DNA of 64,000 bases, from the NCBI GenBank assembly GCA_025617745.1, contig CM046864.1, positions 2,751,624-2,815,623 on the forward strand, in the 5' to 3' direction. A model generated the notes under the pieces. That model had not been told where the DNA came from. It worked only from the letters and a program-made list of their open reading frames with translations, and ran no database searches. How positions within the stretch are numbered: position 1 is the first letter of the stretch; each line of letters opens with the position of its first letter. The DNA is from Heliocidaris erythrogramma (taxonomy: Eukaryota; Echinodermata; Echinoidea; Camarodonta; Echinometridae). This document shows, in pieces, positions 48,345-59,044 of this stretch. The translations under genes and the position numbers were made by a program.

Positions 48345-50459
48345 TGCAGATTGAAAAAATTTTAGTGTGTTTGGTGATGGTTGCCACAAAAAATAAAAAA
48401 TTTGTTGTGCATCTCTGTTGAGTTGAGTTTGATTTATTTATTTATGGAAATATTAAAAAGCCTGCATTCAGCCGAGTGGCTGCTTTTCAGCAAGGCTGTG
48501 ATTTACAAAGTATGAAATACAAATTTAAAATCATCTAACATATTAACGAAATAGTATTTTACAAAAGAAACAACAAAATAATTGGGAAAAAACCCCAATA
48601 AAAACTAAAATATAAAAGAATAAAAAGAAAAAGAGAAAGATGTGTGTCTGAACCTGCATATAACCAGGTTTCAAACAGGGTTAGATTCATTGTTCAACTG
48701 TTCTCTAAGTGACTACTTGAGCAAATATCTTGTCCCATTTAGTATTATTGAGGAGTGTATACTCTATATTTGTCAGTCGGTGTACAGGATTAGACCTTCC
48801 TTTCAAGTATTTTAAGGGAGAGGGGGAAAAAAGCATATCCCTTTACTAGAGATATTATCCTAATTGATGTATGATAATCTAGTAGTTTTTCCTAATCCTT
48901 TGGACATTTACCAACATCATTTTAATATTTATGTCATGTACCCTTTTTATCATGCAGAATCTCATCCTATGAACATTATATTCATACCATATGGAACAGT
49001 ATTGGAAATATCAGCACAAACGTAGCATTGTATTAAAATGTAGTTCATTGTTAAGCTATTTTGTATCACTGCTGAGAGTGAGACAGCAGAGTTTTGTTAG
49101 CAGGGGATGAGAATCTTTCTTGATGTTGTTTCATTTGCTGTGATACAGAAAACAATCAAAAGAAGGTTATGACATAGAGTGAGAAAAGAGTTTGTGTTGA
49201 TCATTATTTTGTGCCAAATTTTAAAAAAATTATCTTTTTGTGCTGAATCAATGTTAGTAGTTTGTGTTATTTATCAGGATATGATCCACCAAAGAACATT
49301 TTTATTCCGACTATCATCAATTAACCAATTTTGTCATATTTGGACAATCTACATATTTAGTAAAAAGCTAGCTCAAAGCTTTGTAAGATTTGAAAAGAAG
49401 AATCTACAATAATTCATCTCATCAGGAAGTAGTGAATTTGTTTTTGTTTTTTTTCCTCAAAAGGCATGTTTTATTGTAAGATGAGCTCATTGAAAATGAA
49501 GGTCTCAGCCCGTAATAATTGCTTCATTATTAATGAAAGTAAATCATTATTTGATCTTTCAGATATCAGCCACTTTTCAAGAAAAAAATATCCTCTGGAC
49601 TAAGGCCCATACTTTTCTCGTTGAAAAGGAAATGTCCAATGAAATACATGCACATGTGTTCATGATATTTGTGATTCAGTCAGCTTATTGTTCATCATTA
49701 ATTTGGGAATTATGTTGATATGAAATTGCCGGATTTAAATATCAGGTGTTTACTTTTGCGGTGCTTAAACTGGGAGACAAAAAATTATTTCTTAATTTTT
49801 TTTTGCTTTAATTTAAACTAAAATGTGTGTTGTAGCCTTTTGAATAATCAGGAGCCTCCAATTTGTGAAAATGAGTATGTCAGCACATAATAATTACTGC
49901 AAACAAAACTTAGGAGTGGACTACTTTGATATACATCATTTCACAATGCACTTTCTTTTTTGACGATATGGGAAAGGTTCGTTTTAACATTTTATATTGT
50001 ATTTTGTCCATGTTTATAGGAAGTATTTGTTGGTATTAAAACGTGACCCACAACATATTGTAATGTGTGCTAGTTGTGAAATACATGTAGTAAAATGCTG
50101 ATGGCAAGTCAATTGGTTCCCCAGATATATCGTTTTGGTTAACCCCAGTCTACAGCATGAAAAGTAATATTTGAGTCGGCTCCTTATTTTATCTTGTACC
50201 TGATAAAGGGATTACAGTACAGTTTATAGTAAATAAATATTACGTACATGTATAAACCTACATGAACCTCTGTTTTAAAGAATGTGCACATGTGGTTGAA
50301 AAAATGTGTGGATATTTTAATATGGGTCCTTGGAAGATATTGATGTTCGATGGCAGGCCTGATGTGAGAAAAGAAAAAAAGACTGCCAGATTTGAACATT
50401 TGATTCTCTGAAGGCAATAAATATTATCACAACTGAAAAAAAAAAAAAAAAAAAAAAAA
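48345..50459 (+). mobile_element. 2.1-kb polyadenylated retrocopy (processed pseudogene-like) inserted in LINE ORF2
   Basis: Flanked by a 16-bp duplication AAAATTACCAATATTT (48329-48344 and 50460-50475), with a poly-A tract from 50436 and AATAAA at 50416-50421, 14 bp before the tail. The insertion point fits TT|AAAA, the classic APE-LINE nick. No long ORF is present, so it is most likely the 3' UTR of a host mRNA reverse-transcribed in trans. Around 48429-48560 it resembles an antisense LINE 3' UTR. The parent gene is not identifiable here; a 5'-truncated unknown LINE is the alternative. Confidence 0.82.
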
Positions 50460-50475
50460 AAAATTACCAATATTT

Positions 50476-52614
50476 ACAAACTGCTTTCGGTTATTTAAAT
50501 AATTTTTCATCAAATCTAAAGCCACGCCTCTTACACCATAAAAATATAACTTTTGAATTAAAATAGTATGGTCTATACAATCAAATGCTTTAGACAGGTC
50601 TAAAAAAATTCCAGTTAAAAATTGTTTACTTCAAAAGATTTGGCAATTTTTTCAGTAAAATCAATGAGGGCATGGTAAGTACTATATCCCTGTCTAAAAC
50701 CATATTGCCTACTGTATAAAAAATATCATTCTGATCAATAAAAGACATTAGTCGATTGTATATTATTTTTTCAAAAATTTTACTAAATATTGATAAGACA
50801 GATATTGGACTGTAGTTCGTTAAAAGTAGTCTATTACCATTCTTAAAAACAATTACCACCTTTGCAATTTTTAGTGAGTCTGGAAAAACACCCTTTTCAA
50901 TGGCAAGATTTATAATATTGCACAGTGGTTTAACTATTGTATGACCTGATCGTTTTAGAATCTTTGGATGGATGCCATCGTATCCTGGACTTTTATTAGG
51001 ATCTAATTTATCTATAATGGACATGATATCATAAGTGTTGACTGGGCTTAAAAGTACAGATGATGAAAAATTTCCTTTTAACCATTGTGCGCTATTCTGA
51101 TTCAAGTTATATTCAGGTTCAGGGCAAGAGTTTTTGATCTTATCTTGAACAATTTGGCCAACATTTACAAAAAAATTGTTAAAAGCATTTACTATTCCTT
51201 GTTTATCTGATGTACTCTCGCCATTAATTACTATTTCATTTATATCGTTCTTCTTTGCTTCTTTTTTATTCAATACATCATTAACTACTTTCCATGTTGC
51301 TTTCATATCGTATTTTGCGGTGGCAAACTTAGTACTGTAGTAAACACGCTTTTCACTTCTGATCTTATTATTAACAATATTTCTACAGCATTTATATATT
51401 TCATGACGATTGGGTGTAGGATTTTTTACATATTCCCTGAAAAGATTGTTTTTACGCTTTATCAATAATTTAATTTCTTTTGTTATCCATGGCTTACGTT
51501 TTATTCGATAATTCATCTTCATTTGAATAGTAACAACAGGAAAGCACTTCTCATATAACTGCTTATAAAGTAATATAAAATTATCATACATCTCATGAAC
51601 ATCCTTTATACAATTCAGAAATTCCCAATTAATTTGTTCCAAATGAGTACAGAATACATCAATGTTAGTTTCACTCATATCAACCTTAGTGCTACTATAA
51701 GTGTCATTTGTTGGACCATTATCAAATTCCATAACCATGAAAGGCGTTAAGTGATCACTGATATCAGTGGTAACTATTCCAGATTTCACAACATTTTCAG
51801 CATTATTACAAAATATAGTGTCAAGAGTTGTAGTGGAAACACTTGTAACTCGAGTTGGTTTATATATTTGTGGAACATAAGAATAAGAAATAAATGTGTT
51901 TAAAAAGTCAAACAAATGTGGGGTGTCTTGGTTAAATATGTCTACATTAAAGTCGCCCATAATTATGCACTCCTTCTTCTCCTTTGAAATTGTATCCAGA
52001 GATTGCACAATTTTTTCAAAAAAATCTGTAAAATTTTGATTTGGTGGGCGGTAAATAACTGCAACGATACATCTCTTAAGTTTAGTATGTATTTCAATAA
52101 ACAGGCTTTCTAAACAATCACAAAATACATCTAGATCAGTTCTTCTCTTAAAGTGTAAATTCTCATGGATATACAATCCAACTCCACCACCTCTCTTTAT
52201 TTTGCGACAGTTTCCAACAAACTCGAAATTGGGTATACCAAAATATACATTTTCGTTTTCCCTTAACCATGTTTCAGTTACTCCTACTATAGTCATGGAG
52301 TCCTGTATGATATCTGTTACATTTGTGAATTCATCAAAATTACATCTCAGACTACGACAATTGAAATGATATACTTTTAAAAATGAATGATCATATTGTT
52401 TCAAAATATCATTTTTAAAATCACTGGGAGTATAATATTCATTTCCAACATGTATATTGGGACTATAATCGCCACTAGGACTATAGTTATCATCTTCATC
52501 ATCTATGAAATCATTTTGACAAATACGAGTACACAAAATGCAATTTTCACAAGTAAAATTTGAGTTCAAATTTCTGTGCCTGCAACACAAAAAACATTTA
52601 CATTCACGTGACAT
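50476..52614 (-). pseudogene. LINE ORF2, 5' part: Cys-rich N-terminus, APE endonuclease, RT start
   Basis: Numbering from 52626: Cys-rich CFLCC and CENCILC at 11-32; APE motifs FNCRS at 88-92, TETWL at 117-121, RGGGVGLYI at 145-153, GDFNVD at 224-229 and SDH at 290-292, all catalytic positions present. RT begins at about residue 545 (SPGYDGIHP, LTNYSPISVLS, FSKIFEKI). The frame shifts near 50715 (next frame reads RQYGFRQGYST) and again at a T run near 50615 (then FLDLSKAFDC, with the first catalytic Asp). The ATG at codon 5 is preferred over the TTG before it. Continues at 48328 after the insertion. Confidence 0.85.
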
Positions 52615-52775
52615 GCAAAATAACAAACAAATGTATATAGGTAATAAATAAAAAAGATAAATGCATTAAAAGGAGAAAAAGAAAAGAAAATGGGAAACAA
52701 AATATTCCTTAAATGGGTAGTGAGGGATGCAACGTACATCAAGGAATTACAGTTATTGTCTGACATTGTTCACAT

Positions 52776-53548
52776 TCATAGTTTCTTGAGATCACTGATT
52801 GACCATATTCTTTTTTTAACAGTAGATCCGTTGGCTGTCTTCACCAGGATGATTACCTTGCCATCAGTAGACCAAGCAGCTGCTAGTTTGTCATTTGTTT
52901 TCACTTCGTCTTTTGCTTTACTCAACAGGTTGCGGTTCGCAGATGTCAGATCTTCTTCAATTCCGATGTGAGTTCCCTTTAGTTTCTTCCGGCTTTTCAG
53001 AACGAGGTCTCTTGTACGATATGTAGTGAACTTCACTATGATGGGCCTTGGAGATCGTTCTTTACCAGAAGGGGTGTCAGCAGTAATCTTTCTTGGAGCT
53101 CCAATACGATGAGACCTATCAATCTCGTGTCGTTCAAGCTTTATTTTCAGTTTCTCTTTAGCTAGATCCAACATCACTTGATCGGTGTCTTCCTGTGGTT
53201 TCTCTGTGATACCATAGAGACGTACACAGTTTCGTCGAGAGTACTGTTCTGCTTAATTGATATCCCTTTTCAGCTTAGATATGTCCTCAGAATCACGCTC
53301 ATGTTGCTTTTGTAATGCAGTAATGATAGCTGTCTTTTCTTCAACTTTATTTTCCATCTCTAGAACTTTACTTTCAGCTTCTGCCTGTCATTTCTGACAG
53401 CTTCAACCATTGAAGCTTTGAATAAGTCTTTGAATGGCTGGCTATTGAAGAAGTCCCGAACTTCTTCACTTATTTGTTCATAGTACTCAGATTCGAGAAC
53501 CTGAGCAGACGCTGCTGCACCAGCTCTCCTTCTACCTTTTTCTGGCAT
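52776..53548 (-). pseudogene. LINE ORF1 protein (nucleic-acid-binding, coiled coil), with stop and frameshift
   Basis: Start MPEKGRRRAG, an acidic N-terminal part, then a heptad-like stretch (LEMENKVEEK, LKRDIN), the ORF1 motif AEQYSRRNCVRLYGI, then RSHRIG, RPIIVKF and LTSANRNLLSKA, typical of LINE ORF1p RRM/CTD regions that bind the element RNA. Two lesions: a frameshift near 53388 and a TAA at about 53263-53265 between the coiled coil and the RRM-like part. The ATG at 53546-53548 was chosen over a TTG three codons upstream. Confidence 0.8.
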
Positions 53549-53560
53549 GATGAGCAAAGA

Positions 53561-54345
53561 AATATATTACACTGGAAGAGTACATGTATTAATACACTTT
53601 GATTTCTTTTTCCGTATAGGAGCAGCGGTACGGAGCAGAAGCACAGGATTAGGCACGTTACACAAAAGAGTTAATTCGGTGGGGTGCATTTACACAATGG
53701 ATGGGGTACAGATTATCTCCATAGACCGGTACCTCGATTCCAAGGAGACATAGTAAATTTAAGCAACTGAATGGAGGGAAAAGCTGAATGTTTCTCGACA
53801 GAAGTTTGTATACGTGGGACCAGAGTTCATAGTTGACATCAAGACGTTAAACTGTATCACAAAAGTTACAAGGCATACCTGAAAATCCTGTCAATTCCTT
53901 GTTGCAACATCCTTCTTATATCTCCCTACATGTTCCTACGTATCCACTGGAGGCAGTCAATTTAGAATATTCTTTCATTCAACAACAAGAAATCAGCGAC
54001 ATGAAGGAGAAGCAAGACGTACATCTGATAATTTCTTTCAGACCAAAAAAGGTAATCGTACATGATTTGTGATTTGGTTCCATTTCGGGTAAAACTCTGT
54101 CAAAATAAAAGCAACTATGAGCGGAACAGTGTCAACCAGGGGCCTTGATGCAGGCCGCTAGACCCCTTACTCCAGAGAGCTCCACCCCCACCGGCGGTGG
54201 CGGTGGAGCTCCCTGTACTACTTGTAGTGACGAACAACCATTTTTGCGGATACTGTAGATGCGGATTAATTAAATTGAATATTTGAGTGAAATTGTCATT
54301 GTTGGTCACAATCGGGTTCTCTAAGACAGATCAATATGGCATATT
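53561..54345. other. Unassigned; GC-rich palindrome at 54177-54211
   Basis: The 35-bp sequence starts GAGCTCCACC and ends GGTGGAGCTC, with one mismatch across the arms, making a stable hairpin or cruciform candidate. Otherwise nothing recognised. The 5' end of the LINE may lie just right of 53560. Confidence 0.5.
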
Positions 54346-54470
54346 GTTCAAAGTTCAAGTTCATTTATTCTCATTCAATCACTGGAAATACATACATAAT
54401 ACATTCAAGAACAACATGTATCCATCACATATCTGACCAGAAAGGAATTGGCTAAAAAGCTTACCATATC
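54346..54470 (-). mobile_element. LINE 3' UTR tail fragment
   Basis: The stretch AGTTCAAGTTCATTTATTCT and what follows parallels the 3' UTR start of the LINE at 47010-47070 (repeat tail, then TTTATTC and a run of short ACA-rich words). Only the tail is recognisable. Confidence 0.4.
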
Positions 54471-54559
54471 ACACAGAAGAAAAGAAGAAAGAAAAAAAAA
54501 GTAAATAAAATAGAGATGCACCCTGTGCTATACACCACTATCATAACAAGTTCCCATTT

Positions 54560-55179
54560 ACATGTTAAAGTACCCCGAAGAGGAAAACTATATGATGCTT
54601 GTGATAGTATGTGTCTTTCACGCCATGCAGATTCACGAAGCCGAAAGGTGTGGAGAGAGCCAAGGTCATTGGTCTCCAACAGCTTGGGGCTCGCCCAGAC
54701 ATCCAGGTTCGTTGGTTCGGGCGGGGCGGCCTTACAATCCATGAAATACCTACATGTAGAACAACCCAAGATATGCGCAATACGCCACGCTGCCCCACAC
54801 TTGGTAGAGTTGCTCGCAGGGTCCAACGACATCGGGAAGTACGCTGTCAAACACATATGTAGGCTGTCGATCAGGTGCTACTGGGCTAGGCAGCTGCTCC
54901 CAGAAAGCCAAATCTGTTTTTCTGAAATCGTCCATAAGCTCTTCTATTATGGACGCGCAGATGGTCCGCACTCCCAGTCGGCCTTGAACAACTGCCGCAA
55001 GACAGTAAAAGTATACAAGGGGAAAGATCAGGAGGATGTTCCGGGTGTCATTCTTGAGACACAACATCCACACGCAGGACCACGAACTGTTCTGTCGGGA
55101 CGGGGTACACCTCTCGGAGCGCAGAAGTGATCTGCTGATCTCCGACATCAGAATGCTCCAGGACTTGCTGCCCCATTGA
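54560..55179 (+). pseudogene. Degenerate SGNH/GDSL-esterase-like ORF of a retroelement
   Basis: Across shifting frames the plus strand shows the SGNH hydrolase blocks in order: ACDSM (block I, GDS decayed to CDS), PDIQVRWFGRGGLTI (block II), LVELLAGSNDIG (block III, GxND), and FCRDGVHLSER (block V, DGVHL), then a stop at 55177-55179. Such esterase domains occur in ORF1 proteins of some CR1/L2 LINEs and in certain YR/DIRS-type elements. At least two frameshifts separate the blocks, so it is dead. A host pseudogene is the alternative. Confidence 0.6.
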
Positions 55180-55234
55180 AGGAGGACGAAAAGGCCCTCA
55201 TAACAAGTTTGGCAAAAAAAAATTGGACTGTTTT

Positions 55235-55785
55235 TGGATGGGTTTTTAATTGTTTTCCCATCAGTTCAGGTCAATCGTAGGGGGAGGGGTTCTATAATAT
55301 ATAAATATAGAATACATAGGTAAAGAAAAACGGGAGATGGGAATCAATGTCACTGGAAACGCCTGTCCCGGGACGCCGGCTGGATGTCTTCCTCCCGGCA
55401 GGTAACGTGACCAGGTTCCCTCCTACAATTCATGTTCAGGTCTTGAAGCTTCTCTCCCTCCTACATGTACATGTGTATATTCTGACACATTTGAGAAGTT
55501 TGTATTGAATATATGATTTGAATAGATAATAACTGTTTGAGGGGAATCCGCGCCCCAGGAAACTCCTGTCCTGGGATCCCGGCTGGATGTCTTCCCCCGG
55601 CAAGTCATGTGACCCGGTTTCCCCCCTTTCGTCATTTGATGTCAATGGAATACTTATTGCATTATTACAATTCTTGTGCTAATGAAAATATGATGGAAAT
55701 TGGTTTTAATACCTGGGAATTGTCCCCAATGGAATAAAGTTGAGAAAATTTCATGTGTGAACTGCATTTATTCTCGCAATACAAT
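55235..55785 (+). repeat. Direct repeat R, left copy
   Basis: About 550 bp matching 59045-59152 plus 60482-60900 in the same orientation. It includes an internal imperfect duplication of CCGGCTGGATGTCTTCC about 200 bp apart (near 55376 and 55577). At 55366-55374 it holds TCCCGGGAC uninterrupted, the empty site of the element in the other copy. It could be an LTR pair, but no internal coding supports this. Confidence 0.8.
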
Positions 55786-55825
55786 TATTCGAATCAGCGA
55801 ATAATTACATTTGCGAGAGAATACA
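55769..55825. repeat. 57-bp imperfect palindrome
   Basis: TATTCTCGCAA at one end and TTGCGAGAGAATA at the other, with an inner pair ATTATTCG/CGAATAAT around AATCAG. Potential hairpin; the other R copy lacks its inner half. Confidence 0.7.
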
Positions 55826-56324
55826 GGGTAATACACGGTTTGGGCGATGTGCACTGCATTGGCTTGCTATATTCTTTTTCTACGGCGTTTGCAGACGACT
55901 AAATATCAAAGCGCGCGCTTTTGGGCAAACGCGGGATACCGTACCGCCGCATGCCTGGCATTGGTGGACAACTGCGCATTAAGCGCCATATAACGGCGTC
56001 CTTGGAGACAGCCAATCAACTTGTGCGCAGGCTCGGGTTAGCACCACCCCTACGCGTAGAGTAGCCAATCAAAGGCGCTAATCAACAGAAGGAACGCGCA
56101 CATGGTTCTCCGAATCTGAATCATGCTTTCAGTCTCAACTCAACCTCTGGGGACAATGGATGTTAGTTTGCCCTCCCTCCCTCCCTGTATAAAATAGAGT
56201 AACTGGTAGGGCAGGGGATAAGTACATGACCAAAACAAGGTTAAGGTGGAGGAAAAAGTATTACATGTAAATCTCAGGGAAATAGTCAGCCATATGGCAA
56301 ATACCACAGTATGTGTTATAAGGT
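55826..56324. other. Unassigned, GC-richer stretch
   Basis: Several inverted CCAAT words (AGCCAATCA at about 56009 and 56063) and GCGCGC words near 55910. No ORF of note. Confidence 0.4.
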
Positions 56325-56435
56325 CGGGCTTGGAAACCTAAAAATTTGTTGGACAATGTATGTGTATTTCTTGGTGAGGATATTGTATTTTCTCATTCAT
56401 TCATTGGTTGGTGGGTTAGGCTTGGAAACCTAAAT
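56325..56435 (+). repeat. Outlying units of the GGTTGG minisatellite
   Basis: Contains GGGCTTGGAAACCTAAA and GGTGAGGATATTGTATTT in the order seen at 57560-58960. Confidence 0.7.
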
Positions 56436-57559
56436 AATAATGTTAAAAAATTAATAAATAAAAAATGATTGGATAATGGGACATCCAACCCTCACTGTTT
56501 GATGCTTTTAACTGATATTTTGTAATTCAGTTGAATATGATGCTTATACTGATGTATAATGTGATCGATGGTATTTGGTCCACAAAGAGAGAAATCATAA
56601 TTTTTTGAAGCCCCGCCCACAATTGGTGGGTGGGGCTACAAGTTCAGCGTGTCAGACGGGACATGAATTTACCAAGCCATTCCCGCTGATACTTATTACA
56701 AAACTATGCTCATAGGAAATGTGTGTATTCATATTATTACTCGTCCGTGCCTTGAAACCTTATACGTATAAAATTTAATCTGGCTTTTGGGGGGAAATGC
56801 CAAAAATGTGAGCGTGACAGTCGGGGCACATTGAGATTGTACACGAAATACAATATTTAAAGATGGCAAAATTTCCAGCATTTAATAGCCTATTCTTCTG
56901 TTCTAAAGGGGCTAACTGGTTATCCTTGATATGATGAAATATAAAGGTCAGAGGATTTTAATTTTCATCCATCAGAAAATGTTCGTGTAGTCCCACGCAT
57001 ATAGTTTTTTGCTGTAAATGAAAAACGCGACGAAGGGACATCAGTTTATGATTGATCATTATCTTCACAATATTGTATTCCACCAAGTTATCAGAAGAAA
57101 TGAACTTCCCCCCTACTAAAGAGCAAGAGTGCAAAATTTTATTCCAAATCATGCATCCAGTTTATTGTAAAAGTTATTTAAAAAATAGTTTTAAAAACGT
57201 GACAGATGGGACAAATATCTATCTGACCTTTGACCTGCTTTAAATCTAAAAATTTATCATATTTTGAACTTCTTTGTAAACAGATCCAAAATTCACCTTA
57301 GCCCTAACCAGATTTGATTAACCTATCATCATAACAGCAGAAATTTCAGAAAATTGCTCAATATGTGATTACCATATTTTACTGTAAAAATGTTTACCTT
57401 CATTAATGGGTCAGAAAATAGTAATTTGGGTCAAAAGATCATGATAATCAAAAGTTTCAATATTGTTCCATTGAGTTTGAATCAAGTTTATTCAAGTGAC
57501 ATATTAAAGTAAATGTTCAAATTACACTTTGCACTTTCACCCTAAGTTGACATTTTCAT
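56436..57559. other. Unassigned AT-rich sequence
   Basis: Holds a hairpin AGCCCCGCCCAC/GTGGGTGGGGCT (56609-56637) and a LINE-tail-like stretch near 57480. No gene seen. Confidence 0.45.
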
Positions 57560-57655
57560 GTGATTGTTGTATGCATATACATGTATCTTGGTGAGGATAT
57601 TGTATTTCTTCATTCATTCTGTAGTTGGTTGGCTGGGCTTGGAAACCTAAACAAT

Positions 57656-57686
<31 letters not shown>

Positions 57687-58990
57687 TTCACTCATTCATT
57701 GGTCGGTTGTTTGGTTGGGCTTGCATATATCTTGGTGAGGACATTGTATTTCTTCATTCATTCAGTGGTTGGTTGGTTGGGCTTGAAAACTTAAAAAGGT
57801 GGTTATACAATGTAAGCATATATGTTGGTGAGGATATTGTCATTGGTTGGTTGGTTTGGCTTGGAGACCTAGAAAGGTTAAACAGTGGTTGGTTGGTTGG
57901 GCTTGGAAACCTAAAAAGGTGGTTATACAATGTAAGCATATATGTTGGTGAGGATATTGTCACTGGTTGGTTGGTTTGGTTTGGAAACCTAGACAGGTTA
58001 AACAGTGGTTGGTTGTTTGGGCTTTGGAAACCTAAAAAGGTGTTTATACAATGTATGCATATATGTTGGTGAGGATATTGTCACTGGTTGGTTGGTTGGG
58101 CTTGGAAACCTAGACAGGTTAAACAGTGGTTGGTTGGTTGGGCTTGGAAACCTAAAAAGGTGGTTATACAATGTATACATATATGTTTGTGAGGATATTG
58201 TCACTGGTTGGTTGGTTGGGCTTGGAAACCTAAAAAGGCGGTTATACAATGTATGCATATATGTTTGTGAGGATATTGTCACTGGTTGGTTGGTTTGGTT
58301 TGGAAACCTAGACAGGTTAAACAGTGGTTGGTTGGTTGGGCTTGGAAACCTAAAAAGGTGGTTATACAATGTATGCATATATGTTTGTGAGGATATTGTC
58401 ACTGGTTGGTTGGTTTGGTTAGAAACCAAGGCAGGTTAAACAGTGGTTGATTGGTTGGGCTTGGAAACCTAAAAAGGTGGTTATACAATGTATGCATATA
58501 TGTTGGTGCGGATATTGTATTTTTCACTAATTAATTGGTTGGTTGCCTGGGCTGGAAACCCAGAAAGGTTAAACAATGTACGTACATGTGTTGATGAGGA
58601 TATTCTATTTATCATTCTTCCATCGGTTGGTTGGTTGGTCGGGCTTGGAAAACTTTAAAACAAAAAAGTGAAATAATAATTATATGCATATATGTTGGTG
58701 AGGATATTGTATTTCCGATACATTCACTGGTTGTTTGATTGGGCTTGAAAACCTAAAAATTGGTCTGGGCAATGTGTGCATTCATGATTACAGGTATATT
58801 TTTCATTCTTTCATTGGTTGGTTGGTTGTCTCGGATACGGTCGGACCATGAATGCATTGATGTTGGGGAGGATATTGCATGTTTCAGTTATTCATTGGTT
58901 GGTTGGTTGGGCTTGAAAGCAAAAACTAACAAAAGAAAAAAGAAAGATGGCTGTGCAACGTACATGTGTCTATTTTCTTAAGTCAGGAGA
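57560..58990 (+). repeat. Minisatellite of GGTTGGTTGGGCTTGG units
   Basis: Two alternating units of about 76 and 42 bp, both starting GGTTGGTTGG and containing GGAAACCTA; one ends in ATATGTTGGTGAGGATATTG, the other in AGGTTAAACAGT. An (AT)n tract at 57658-57686 interrupts it. Paired unit length of about 117 bp is divisible by three, so both strands show long repetitive open frames; these look incidental. Confidence 0.88.
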
Positions 58991-59044
58991 GTTGGCTGGT
59001 TAAGCTGAAAAATTAAGAAGATTTAGGGCTCTTGACGGTACAAG

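Larger units (their letters stand above)
47002..53560 (-). mobile_element. Two-ORF non-LTR retrotransposon (CR1/L2 group), nearly full length, interrupted
   Basis: Reading the minus strand: ORF1 (53548-52776), a ~150-bp spacer, ORF2 with APE endonuclease and reverse transcriptase (52614-47366), a ~360-bp 3' UTR and an (AATTG)n tail at 47002-47024, a tail type typical of CR1/L2-like LINEs. ORF2 is split by a polyadenylated insertion (48345-50459). Inactivating marks are few: one stop and one frameshift in ORF1, two frameshifts in ORF2, and the insertion. Exact clade (CR1, L2, Daphne, Crack) cannot be settled by eye. Confidence 0.88.

Noticed and set aside
57560-58439. Open frames of 140-170 codons on both strands of the minisatellite
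   Set aside because: Unit length divisible by three explains the openness; no known domain and no splice or start evidence.
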